Assembly (NCBI RefSeq): GCF_902806685.2
Contig: NC_048557.2
Span: 9,371,554-9,435,553 of the forward strand
DNA length: 64,000 bases
Origin: Maniola hyperantus
Lineage: Eukaryota; Arthropoda; Insecta; Lepidoptera; Nymphalidae
Reading direction: 5' to 3'
A program made the translations under genes and the position numbers. Shown one piece after another: positions 55,801 to 64,000 of the stretch. Numbering within the stretch: position 1 is the first letter of the stretch; every line of letters begins with the position of its first letter. Below the pieces are notes generated by a model that was given only the letters and a program-made list of their open reading frames with translations, ran no database searches and had not been told where the DNA came from.

Positions 55801-58800
55801 TCAGACCACGCCAACACCTTCTTTCTGGCCAGAAAATTGTCTATCAAATCTCTAAACGTATGCGGCATGTCTAAATACGCGCACATCGTCTCCCACGTGT
55901 CACCGTCAACTAACGTAAGCTCCGTCGACGGTTGAATGTCACTTAAGAAGTGGAAGAAAAGGCAGCAACATCTCAAGAAATTAAAGCATTGTTTCTTAAC
56001 ACATTCCCAAACTGCATTTGGATTCAAATTGTCAGTTTTCAAATTTCCTTTACGTAAATGGTTCATTAACGTTAAAAGGTTTTCTAAGTCTGGATTAACT
56101 AGTTTCTGCTCTTCCATATTTTCAACAGTACATGAGCTAACATCAGTTACTATTAACGCTCTAGTTAATGTAGCTCTAAACGCTTCTAAAGTCAGCTGTC
56201 TCGCTAAATGTGTCGGTCGCGCGGGTCCCGAAGTTTTGCAGAATATTGATGGTACTGTAAGTACTAGAGCAACTAAAGTGCCGAAAGCTTCATGGGTCAA
56301 AGGAGATGTTTTTCCCAAAGTACACAGAGCACTCAGAGCGTGGTGTGAAACGTGTTTGGGGGTTGGCCATATCGCGGGGATGACTGCCGCTAGTCTTATC
56401 AAGGCTTGTAATGCGTCTCGGTGTCTGGAAGGTAGATCGCCGAGTAAAGGTCTCTTTTCCGCCAGCAAGACGGCGTTTGTACTGAGTATCGTGTAGGACG
56501 TGGCGCGGCACAGCGTGGCAACTGACACCATGCCCCCTGATGCTGTTATATAACAAATTCCGGGAAGCATCTGCAAGAGAAATGAAAAATTAGACTTAGT
56601 TTTTTTGTGCCTTTGCCTTATGTCACTTATGACTAACATTCCGCTCTTCTCTCCAACTAAACGAAAAGCTACGTGCTACAACAATAGTATGTATGGGGTG
56701 GGGTTTGAACCACCGATCTTTCGGAATTTAGTCTGAGTGCAGTAAAAAAAGTTATAATAAATTTCAAATTCAATTTCCGTAGTTTTTTAGCAATATTAAT
56801 AGATGCAGATACTCTATTAATTTTAAATTATTACCACCATGACTCAAAAATAATTCTGTATTTTTCTGATTTGAATGAAGAAACTGAACATTTTCGAAAC
56901 TCCAATGAACCAAAAGTTTAATTTGCTATAATCCGCTGAAATAGGTCGAATCTGTATGATGCAACATGCAGCATGCAGCACGGGGCGAAACGTGCGTCGA
57001 GTGTGTTTTGGGATTTGTGTGGTGCTGCGTGGTGGTGGTGCGTATTGCTTGCCGAGTGGCTGCTTTTCCCTGCATGGTTAGCAGCGGGAGGGCGGGCGGT
57101 GCATTTCGCATGCTGCATGTTGCATCATACAGATTCGACCTGTTTCAGCGGATTATAGCAAATTAAGCTTTTGGTTCATTGTATATCATGGACTTCCGCA
57201 AAGTAACGCCTGCTTCTATACAACATTTTAGAAAGTTGCGATCCCCAAAAAAAGACCTATTATTTTCTGATAAAGCTAATAGGTACTAACCTTGGCAAAG
57301 TCCTCAATAAGCGTCTTCGTAGTGTCGTTGTACTGGGGCAGCGCATTATCAAAGTGTGCCAGGAACTCGGCCGACAACAGGTTCTCGGCGTGAGTGGACA
57401 CGTATACTTCCGCCTCGTCCGCGGACTCGTCCTCCATGTCCGACGACATGTCTTACACTGCATCGTCACTTATACCAGCAGGTGAGGTACTAACCTTGGC
57501 AAAGTCCTCAATAAGCGTCTTCGTAGTGTCGTTGTACTGGGGCAGCGCATTATCAAAGTGTGCCAGGAACTCGGCCGACAACAGGTTCTCGGCGTGAGTG
57601 GACACGTATACTTCCGCCTCGTCCGCGGACTCGTCCTCCATGTCCGACGACATGTCTTACACTGCATCGTCACTTATACCAGCAGGTGAGGTACTAACCT
57701 TGGCAAAGTCCTCAATAAGCGTCTTCGTAGTGTCGTTGTACTGGGGCAGCGCATTATCAAAGTGTGCCAGGAACTCGGCCGACAACAGGTTCTCGGCGTG
57801 AGTGGACACGTATACTTCCGCCTCGTCCGCGGACTCGTCCTCCATGTCCGACGACATGTCTTACACTGCATCGTCACTTATACCAGCAGGTGAGGTACTA
57901 ACCTTGGCAAAGTCCTCAATAAGCGTCTTCGTAGTGTCGTTGTACTGGGGCAGCGCATTATCAAAGTGTGCCAGGAACTCGGCCGACAACAGGTTCTCGG
58001 CGTGAGTGGACACGTATACTTCCGCCTCGTCGGCGGACTCGTCCTCCATGTCCGACGACATGTCTTACACTGCATCGTCACTTATACCAGCAGGTGAGGT
58101 ACTAACCTTGGCAAAGTCCTCAATAAGCGTCTTCGTAGTGTCGTTGTACTGGGGCAGCGCATTATCAAAGTGTGCCAGGAACTCGGCCGACAACAGGTTC
58201 TCGGCGTGAGTGGACACGTATACTTCCGCCTCGTCCGCGGACTCGTCCTCCATGTCCGACGACATGTCTTACACTGCATCGTCACTTATACCAGCAGGTG
58301 AGGTACTAACCTTGGCAAAGTCCTCAATAAGCGTCTTCGTAGTGTCGTTGTACTGGGGCAGCGCATTATCAAAGTGTGCCAGGAACTCGGCCGACAACAG
58401 GTTCTCGGCGTGAGTGGACACGTATACTTCCGCCTCGTCGGCGGACTCGTCCTCCATGTCCGACGACATGGCGCCCACGGAGCGAGCGCGCGCCGTACAG
58501 AGCATGTCTTCGCAGTATTCCGTGCAGAGGTGGACCGGCTCTAAGCACACCTGCCAAAATTATTGAGAATGAGTCAGATTTATAGGGCATTTTTTCGGGT
58601 TGTACCACGCATGACACAGTTTATTCCGGCGCTTCTTCCGCTTGAACCATGGCTGGCTTTAATGTCAAGTGGAGGATATAACTCTTATAACTGATAAAAA
58701 GACGACTCTTAGCAGCTATAAAATGTAATGTATGACACAATTTAAGAAATAAGTGCGTTTTTCTTCCTTTCTTGCAACCGCCCGCTTCGCTCCTATGGGA

Positions 58801-61800
58801 ATTTCGAAAATTCCGGCCTTATTTCTTGCCCACCAGCTTGCCTTTGCTTATCCTTCAGCTTTCTAGGTTCAAGGGTTTGGGATGTGCGTTGATACAGTTG
58901 GTGAGTCAGAATCGATTTTCAAGTATTTTTATCAGTATAATCGATATGGATGTGTTTTAAATTATGTGGGGAGATGATTACGAATATGATACCCATTTTC
59001 AAATTCAAAATGGTGATGCCCACCATTTTGAACTTGAGAGTACGTAACTACGTACGTACGTGCGTGCGTGTAAATGAATTTGTTTGGGCTAGATATTCCA
59101 CAGCGTCTCACATAACGATTACGGGTATAATTAGGATTATAAGTCCCGCAAATTGCTAATGCGCGTGGCCGCCATTTTAGCGACTTCAGCACTAGACTGA
59201 AGTTTCGAGCTGATGGTATATTTTTATTTCGGCTGACGTCAAAATGACGTCATTTAGATGTGAAAGGGACATGGTTCCAGCGCAATAGCAATTTGCGGGA
59301 CTTATACGTACGTTCGTGCATAGATGACACGCGCGTGAGCGTTTGCGTGTGTGTGTGTTACCTGATGTTTGAGCTTTATAATGAAGTCTACGGAGTCAGT
59401 GTAGATGGTCTCGCTGAGGGGGGGCGGGGGGTGGGCCGGTATGGGGGGCGCGGGGAGTAGGGGCAGCGCGGTGTTGCACAGCCTCTCACACAACGGACAC
59501 AGGTATTCCTTCTTCTCCACGTCGAAGGCGGTCGGTTGACGGATACGGTACGGCCTGCAAATAAATACGATTGTAAAACAATAAGTTGGACGCAAGGATT
59601 CCAAAGGAGATTGCCCATTTTCTTAGGAGCTTTGGGCCCCTCCAATATAATTGTTATGTCACCATGGTTTTAATTTTATTTTGTAGACAAACAATTACCT
59701 TTTCATATTCTGCAAGCGATTCCCATTTATTCACCCTGGTTATAGAGACATCTTATTTTTTATGTTGCTGATATTGAGGTTATATTTAATTAATAATTCT
59801 TCAAAATAAATGGATGTTTACGATTCTTACTGTAATTGTGGATATTTTTAATGATAGAGTGAAAGAAGAGTCGTAATCAAACATAATCGTAAAAATAACA
59901 CATTTCTTTAAAAAAGATTTAAGTTTTGACACGACGCCACAAAAGAGGGCCCGTTCACGGGCGATCTCCTTTTACTTTCAAAAAGTCGAGGCCATTTTGA
60001 AATTATATTTTACTAGCTGATGTCCGCGACTTCATCCGCGTGGAATTATGTTTTTAAAAATCCCGTGGGAACTCTTTGATTTTCCTGAATAAAAAGTCTA
60101 TCGAGCCTATGTTACTCTCCAGGTATTTATCTATACCCATGCAAAAAATCACGTCGATCCGTTACACCGTTGCGACTTGATTGAAGGACAAACCAACAAA
60201 CAAATACTTTCGCATTTATAATAAGGGTATTGATGTATATTTTACGGACGTATAGGCTGCTTTTTACGCCGTTTCAAAATCATTTGTTATTGAACCGAAT
60301 TTAGGGATTCCTTCGACCCATGAAAAAGGATAATTTGTTGTTACAATTTAAAAAAAATTACGCCATTTCTAAATGTTTGTTATTGGGCCGTTCTTTCAAA
60401 ATCTTATATGGGGGTTATAAGACACACACTCACCTCAGCTTCTCCTTGTCCAAAACACCATCGACGTACTTCCTCCAGCACTTGGCGTGCAGCGCGTGTC
60501 CGCAGCACGACACGTGCGGCTGCGCGCCCAGGCCGTCCGGCAGCCAGGCGCTGCGCCACGTCTCCGCGCCGCCCGCGCCCACTCCGAGGCGGTTCAGCAC
60601 GGTGGAGCACTGTGCGAACGCCACTAGAACCATCGGCTCTGCCATCGCTTCTACTCGAGCCTGAGGGGAAGTTTTCAAATTCAATAAGCTTCAAACCTTT
60701 TTAAAGGCCTTCCTAAATCCTACGTCCTAAATGGTATTTTGCCACTCAATGATACTTTGCCCAAAAAGCAATTTATTATATAGCATAGCAAATTCGCTAT
60801 GTAATTTTTTTTGAAAAATCGATGTGGGCAATGTTGGCTACAAGTCCGGATCACTTTGCCCGTCATCAAAATCGAACAAATTTTGGTTTACATGTTAATT
60901 TATCAAAAAAATATTACAAAGCGAATTTGTTTATAATTTGCTTTTTTGACAAAGTAACATTGAATGGCAACGTTGGCTAGTTTTTTTTTTTTATTCTTTA
61001 TAGGCGCACGCTTGACCTAGGCCACATCATCACACCTGATGGGAAATGATGATGTGGCCTAAGATGGGACGCGTTTGCCTAGGTGCCTATTCACTCTTGT
61101 TTTAAAGATACCCGGATTATAATTGACAGGAAACACTGACGGTAGTTTGTTTGACGGTAACTATACGATTTAGGACGTAGGATTTAAGAAGGTTGAATAA
61201 GCCCTGTAGCTGTCCCATTTTTGATGATACAGGATGCTGTACAACACACGCTAACAAGAACTGAAACAGGGATTAAGTATATTCTCATCCTGAGTGTCTA
61301 GTGTTGGAATTTCTCGCAAATTATGAGCGAGATACGGGAGTCTCTGTTGTTCTTGTGTTTAAAACCTTAACGTCAAGCAATAAAGTTCTGTATTTCCTTC
61401 AGTGATAGGTGATGAACTCTAAAAAGTACTTAGCTAATAAAATAGTTTTCACTATAATTTAAAGTAATCTCTCGTGGCCTTGTGTAAAAACTAGATTTAG
61501 ATTTAAATGATAATTATGTATTTACGCTGTTGATTACTTTCAAATAAACAAAAAAAAAAAGTCACCTGTTCCTGGCACATGATGCAGACTCGCGGCGCCT
61601 CGCTCACGCCGCCGCCCCACACGCCGAGCGCGGCGCCGCGGTACAATGGCGTCAAATCCTGCTTTTCCTCTTCTTCTGTCACCTAATTATAATAATCTCT
61701 AAATATATAAAAGGAAAAGCTGACTGACTGACTGACTGACTGACTGAATGACTGACTGACTGACTGATCTATCAACGCACAGCTCAAACTACTGGACGGA

Positions 61801-63506
61801 TCGGGCTGAAATTTGGCATGCAGATAGCTATTATGACGTAGGCATCCGCTAAGAAAGGATTTTTGAAAATTCAACCCCTAAAGGGGTGAAACAGGGGTTT
61901 GAAATTTGTGTAGTCCACGCGGACGAAGTCGCGAGCATTAGCTAGTAATTTAATAATATTTTTTTATAATATCAAACTTTATACCAACTACTGCAGCTGA
62001 TGCCCGCGACTACGTTCGAGTGGAATTAGGTTTTTTTTAAAATCGCGTGCGAAACTTTTTGATATTCCGGGATAAAAAGTAGCCTATGTCACTCCAGGTC
62101 TTTATTTATACACATGCAAAAAAATCACGTCAATCCGTTGCACCGTTACGACGTGATTGAAGGACAAACCAACAAACAAACACACTTTCGCATTTATAAT
62201 AAGGGTACTGATTCTATTACATAAACTTAAATCTAAATTAAAAGTAAAAAAAACAACATTAAATTAAAACTAAAATTAAGCGATGCATTGTACCCGAGAT
62301 GCTGGCAGCATTACCTCTTTGGATGGCCAAACTAATTCTTTGACCAAGGTAGCTGTCAGCTCTCGGGTCCCCAGTTGACTCTATAATCCTTTTCAAAATC
62401 TCCACAAAAAGAGCTCGAGCCCCCGGGCCCCACGGCCCCAAGGTCTCCACACCAAAAGGCGCGAATATGAAGCTCCCATTGAGGTTTTCATATTTGCGCC
62501 TCTTGGCCTGTTCGGCGCTGATGGCCGCTGCACCCGCCATAGAGGAGGTCGGTGCAGCTAAAGATAATAATTTATTGAACTTAATACAAGAACGAGTTTC
62601 CTACCCTCTGCACTAAGCAATAATAACTAACAATTTGCTGACCACAACTTATAGGTAAGGATATATCAAAATTAAAAAATTCAATAAGATATTGCACGCC
62701 ACTGACAAATGAGTCAACTTTTTAAAAGCTTTTTGACCTCTAATAAAAATGTTGGAACTATAGATTGCCGAATATAATCGCAACCTATGATTTTGATTAC
62801 TTTTTTACAGACTTCAAAAAAGGAGGAGGTTCTCAATTCGTCGGAATCTTTTTTTTTAACATTTGTTACATACAGCGAAAAAATTATTTCATTCAAGATT
62901 TATTGTGTTACCATGCGAATAACAAGTAACCTTTGTCAACCTTTTTGAATCTTTACCCCATTTCAATATGGCATCAGCTCACCTCCGAGTTAGTTTCCTG
63001 GAAGAGCGTGGTGTTGTTGGCAATGAACTTGTTCATTTGGTTCTTCATCTGGGCCATTACTTTGGCACGTCTTTCCGCCGCCAGTTTGGCTCGACGCGCC
63101 TTTTCCACCTCTACAAAAATATATTTTAGAGTTACTTGTTAATATTACACAGGCTGTAATATTATTGATGATTACTGATATAAAACCACAAAAAAAAACT
63201 ATGTTTTGTAAAAGTTCACGATATATTGCAAATAAAACATCTGAATGACTGACTGAATCTGAATAATAAATAGTAATAATTTATTCATGAGAATGCAGGT
63301 CACATACAGTTAGAATATCAGTTTGAGAGCCTTATACATTCTACCAATAAATTAATGGTGTATGAATATTTGATATTTCACCTAAGTAGGGTTAAATTTT
63401 AATTAAAAACTAACCGGCTGTCTCGTCAGCAGGTGGTTTTTCTTCCTGGTCGGTGTCCATGTTCTCACCGTCTCCCAGGTGCTCATCTCCTTGACCCAAC
63501 AACGAC
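49666..63506 (-). CDS. Ubr1: Ubr1/Ubr2-type N-recognin E3 ubiquitin ligase, 3' ten exons
   Basis: Ten phase-compatible exons give about 775 C-terminal residues. In order: a helical basic stretch (RRAKLAAERRAKVMAQM), a RING finger split over three exons (CIMCQE; SCCGHALHAKCW; YLCPLCERL), a long central region, and the cysteine-rich C-terminal domain (MCLVCGQILCSQSYCC; FLRVRECELLL; PYLDTYGETDQ; GLRRGNPLHLC). These match the order and motifs of animal UBR1/UBR2, which bind N-degron substrates through an N-terminal UBR box and ubiquitinate them with a RAD6-type E2. The UBR box exons are beyond 64,000. Two exons are followed by tandem arrays of copies of their own 3' part and splice donor. The gene converges on Rab33. 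Confidence 0.9.
49925..50672 (+). mobile_element. RTE-like LINE 3' end, decayed
   Basis: The plus strand encodes pieces such as RRTDGRWGRRVLEW followed by WVDEDGG, RSWEGLGLAVDAN, the usual C-terminus of RTE-like LINE polyproteins in Lepidoptera, broken by stops and indels. It ends GACTGATTGATTGAT, a short tandem tail. It lies antisense in the intron between Ubr1 exons I and J and its tail ends at the exon I donor. The left limit is approximate. Confidence 0.7.
50673..50855 (-). CDS. Ubr1: Ubr1 exon I
   Basis: 183 nt, 61 codons, acceptor TTTGTCGCCAG. It contains LRCGAGAGVFLRVRECELL and PYLDTYGETDQ, almost identical to vertebrate UBR1/2 at this place. The exon is very GC-rich. The intronic side of the donor (GTATCAATCAATCAG) is the reverse complement of the tail of a LINE, so the LINE ends at the splice site. 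Confidence 0.92.
50965..55339 (-). repeat. 149-bp x about 29 tandem array of Ubr1 exon H 3' part plus donor
   Basis: The word GAGTTGGGG recurs every 149 bp exactly from 50965 to 55286, 30 occurrences. Each unit holds about 142 bases of exon H, ending in AAG/GTTAGT, with almost no intron before the next unit and no acceptor. Donor positions run from exon end 55192 down to 51020 in 28 steps of 149. Copies look identical except for one transition at 53681 and 51893 (Met to Val in sense). Read-through past a donor gives a TGA within seven codons. Either a real recent expansion or an assembly artefact. Confidence 0.93.
55192..55373 (-). CDS. Ubr1: Ubr1 exon H (parent copy of the 149-bp array)
   Basis: 182 nt, acceptor CACTTCCTCAG at 55375-55374. 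It encodes PSEPPRLITLPEDFSEL, then FSCPNSEREDTKN and MCLVCGQILCSQSYCC, ending VRK/GTTAGT. The cysteine pairs match the C-terminal zinc-binding domain of UBR1/2. Only this copy has an acceptor and the first 36 or so bases of the exon. Confidence 0.88.
55751..56570 (-). CDS. Ubr1: Ubr1 exon G (long central exon)
   Basis: 820 nt, acceptor TTCTCTTGCAG, donor CTAG/GTGAGT. It begins MLPGICYITASGG and contains KRPLLGDLPSRHRDALQAL, comparable to the 'CAYTIQ...LPCRLDDCLRSL' part of human UBR2, then CCCLFFHFLSDIQPS and WETMCAYLDMP, comparable to its 'CSALFFHYL...CSYLSLP'. It ends one base into a codon completed by exon H. Confidence 0.88.
56620..56745 (-). repeat. SINE D, diverged (minus)
   Basis: ATTCCGCTCTTCTCTCCAAC, TACAACAATAGT and GGGGTTTGAACCACCGATCT match the reversed SINE D with many changes. 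Confidence 0.55.
56903..57182. mobile_element. 280-bp MITE with 73-bp inverted ends
   Basis: CAATGAACCAAAAGTTTAAT through GATGCAACATGCAGCATG is repeated in reverse to 57182 with two or three differences. In the Ubr1 intron between exons F and G, beside the 204-bp array. Confidence 0.85.
57291..58494 (-). repeat. 204-bp x 6 tandem array of Ubr1 exon F 3' part plus donor
   Basis: Exon ends with GTTAGTACC lie at 58311, 58107, 57903, 57699, 57495 and 57291, exactly 204 bp apart. A unit is about 160 bases of exon F, the donor, and about 44 bases of spacer, then the exon restarts at ATGTCGTCGGACATG. Units differ at a synonymous Ala codon (GCC in the first and third, GCG in the others). The 204-bp period keeps frame, but each spacer carries TAA. 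The lowest copy leads into different intron sequence (GTTAGTACCTATTAG). Confidence 0.93.
58311..58550 (-). CDS. Ubr1: Ubr1 exon F (parent copy of the 204-bp array)
   Basis: 240 nt, 80 codons, acceptor TAATTTTGGCAG. It runs VCLEPVHLCTEYC to KTLIEDFAK, then GTTAGT. Its 3' 160 bases are copied five more times downstream. Use of this first donor keeps the phase 0 link to exon G; read-through gives 14 more residues and a stop. Confidence 0.82.
59139..59305. mobile_element. MITE with CRE-like motifs
   Basis: ATAAGTCCCGCAAATTGCTA and TAGCAATTTGCGGGACTTAT are inverted ends; the interior has GGCTGACGTCAAAATGACGT. In the Ubr1 intron between exons E and F. Confidence 0.82.
59362..59554 (-). CDS. Ubr1: Ubr1 exon E (last RING cysteines)
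   Basis: 193 nt, acceptor TTTATTTGCAG, donor CAG/GTAACA. FDVEKKEYLCPLCERLCNT carries the final RING pair and is followed by a proline-rich segment, where vertebrate UBR1/2 are also Leu/Pro-rich. Confidence 0.9.
60012..60232 (+). mobile_element. Repeat family B, long-tail variant
   Basis: ACTAGCTGATGTCCGCGACT to CTTTCGCATTTATAATAAGG, in the Ubr1 intron between exons D and E. Confidence 0.78.
60434..60660 (-). CDS. Ubr1: Ubr1 exon D (RING core)
   Basis: 227 nt with acceptor CTTCCCCTCAG and donor GAG/GTGAGT. It encodes PMVLVAFAQCSTVLNR, an Ala/Gly-rich linker and HVSCCGHALHAKCWRKY, the Cys/His centre of the UBR RING. Confidence 0.9.
60670..61560. other. Ubr1 intron between exons C and D
   Basis: No exon seen. 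About 60985-61090 is a retroposon-like piece with a strong hairpin (CACATCATCACACCTGATGG against ATGATGATGTGGCC). The end at 61560 is an A-run touching the exon C donor. Confidence 0.5.
61566..61682 (-). CDS. Ubr1: Ubr1 exon C (start of RING)
   Basis: 117 nt, 39 codons, VTEEEEKQDLTPLYRG to RVCIMCQEQ. CIMCQE supplies the first two zinc ligands. Repeats touch both ends: an A-tailed sequence stops 5 bp from the donor, and an 'AAAAGGAAAAG' element begins about 12 bp from the acceptor and supplies the pyrimidine tract. Confidence 0.88.
61696..61948 (+). mobile_element. Repeat family C, full copy
   Basis: ATATATAAAAGGAAAAGCTG, a (GACT)n run, then CACGCGGACGAAGTCGCGAG. It starts at the exon C acceptor side. 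Confidence 0.82.
61992..62215 (+). mobile_element. Repeat family B, long-tail variant
   Basis: GCAGCTGATGCCCGCGACTA to TTCGCATTTATAATAAGGGT. Confidence 0.78.
62259..62540 (-). pseudogene. Retroelement ORF C-terminal fragment
   Basis: The 93-codon frame has RRKYENLNGSFIFAPFGVET, ETLGPWGPGARALFVEI and LGQRISLAIQRGNAASISGT. The pattern recurs at the C-terminus of many metazoan retroelement reverse-transcriptase ORFs. It ends in a stop and has no splice link to Ubr1. Confidence 0.55.
62983..63110 (-). CDS. Ubr1: Ubr1 exon B (helical stretch before RING)
   Basis: 128 nt encoding EVEKARRAKLAAERRAK, VMAQMKNQMNKFI and NNTTLFQETNSE. It resembles the basic helix with MAQM that precedes the RING in human UBR1/2. 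Donor GAG/GTGAGC. Confidence 0.88.
63415..63506 (-). CDS. Ubr1: Ubr1 exon A
   Basis: Acceptor GTTTGTAG, donor GCCG/GTTAGT; 92 nt encoding SLLGQGDEHLGDGENMDT through PPADETA, acidic and probably disordered. The split codon G/AG joins exon B. Assignment rests on phase, splice sites and position. Confidence 0.7.
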
Positions 63507-64000
63507 CTACAAACACAAATGTTATTTAATAACATCTAGAACAGAATAGAATAGAATGTTTTTTTTATTCATGTAAACTTTTTAAAAGTGCTTATGAATA
63601 GTCAGGTAGTTTTAATTTACCACTGGTTCGGAATGCCGTTCCTACCGAGAAGAACCAGCAAGAAACTCGGCGGTTGCTCTTTTTAATTTTTCTATTTACA
63701 ATGTTATTATACCGTACTATACAAGCCATTGCAGCCCCGTGCATTGCTGGAGCGAGTCAAATCCAAGCTTTTTTATCGTTAACATAGTCTGCGACTGTAT
63801 AATATGCTTTGCTATGCTATGCTATCTAACTTTTACATGGTACAGTGGCACTTTTCAAAGTATCAATATGACATAAGTACATAGTACAAGAGTCGAATTT
63901 TCCTTTCATCAGAGACAAGTAATACTAGTATATGTTAAGAACTAAAAAAAGATTTAAAATTCCTTGGTTATTCCAAGGAATTTTGTACAAAAATATTATA
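63507..64000. other. Ubr1 intron upstream of exon A, with retroposon piece
   Basis: 63545-63710 has ACCACTGGTTCGGAATGCCG and GAAACTCGGCGGTTGCTCTT, a common retroposon 3' part also present in fragments at 44830. No further exon before the window ends. Confidence 0.5.

Noticed and set aside
55936..56496. 186-codon plus-strand ORF
   Set aside because: Antisense shadow of Ubr1 exon G, whose minus-strand frame has splice sites, correct phase and UBR similarity.
57394..58413. Repeated 67-codon plus-strand frames (MDTYTSASSADSSSMSDD) as a repeat-protein gene
   Set aside because: They are the antisense of Ubr1 exon F copies; the minus strand has matching splice sites and UBR family similarity.

Overview
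This is an intron- and transposon-rich eukaryotic sequence, most likely from a butterfly or moth. The inference rests on spliced genes with insect-type orthologues and on dense interspersed repeats of types common in Lepidoptera: 'GACTTCGTCCGCG' elements, 'GGCCAAGTGCGAGTC' elements, tRNA-headed SINEs with GATGATGA tails, RTE-like LINE ends and many short inverted-repeat elements. Nothing looks bacterial, and there is no operon or CRISPR array.

Layout. 1-27.8 kb holds no exon I can recognise. It is layered transposon debris: MITEs, SINEs, a nonautonomous LTR retrotransposon (14,710-19,375) carrying an internal higher-order minisatellite, and a decayed PIF/Harbinger-like element (about 20.9-23.9 kb). 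27.8-36.9 kb (minus strand) carries the first three coding exons of Sbf (MTMR5/MTMR13 family, DENN domain); the rest of the gene must lie left of the window or in exons I cannot see. 38.4-41.3 kb (plus strand) is a complete five-exon Rab33-type small GTPase, head-to-head with Sbf across about 1.6 kb. 41.3-49.6 kb is a MITE-dense gap with one intact tRNA-Trp(CCA). 49.7-63.5 kb (minus strand) is the 3' part of a UBR1/UBR2-type N-recognin ubiquitin ligase: ten exons from upstream of the RING finger to the stop codon. The UBR-box exons lie right of the window.

The most unusual feature is inside Ubr1. Two of its exons have had their 3' part plus 5' splice site copied into near-perfect tandem arrays: 149 bp x about 29 (50,965-55,339) and 204 bp x 6 (57,291-58,494). 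Only the first donor in each array keeps the protein open; read-through meets a stop within a few codons. The 204-bp spacer resembles the 3' tail of a retroposon found elsewhere in the window. Retroposon ends also lie within about 0-20 bp of several other splice donors in Sbf and Ubr1.

Functionally the three protein genes are housekeeping regulators: a DENN-domain Rab regulator, a Golgi/autophagy Rab, and an N-degron E3 ligase. Exon coordinates come from reading frames, phase continuity and GT/AG sites, with family identity from remembered motifs. No database search was run.
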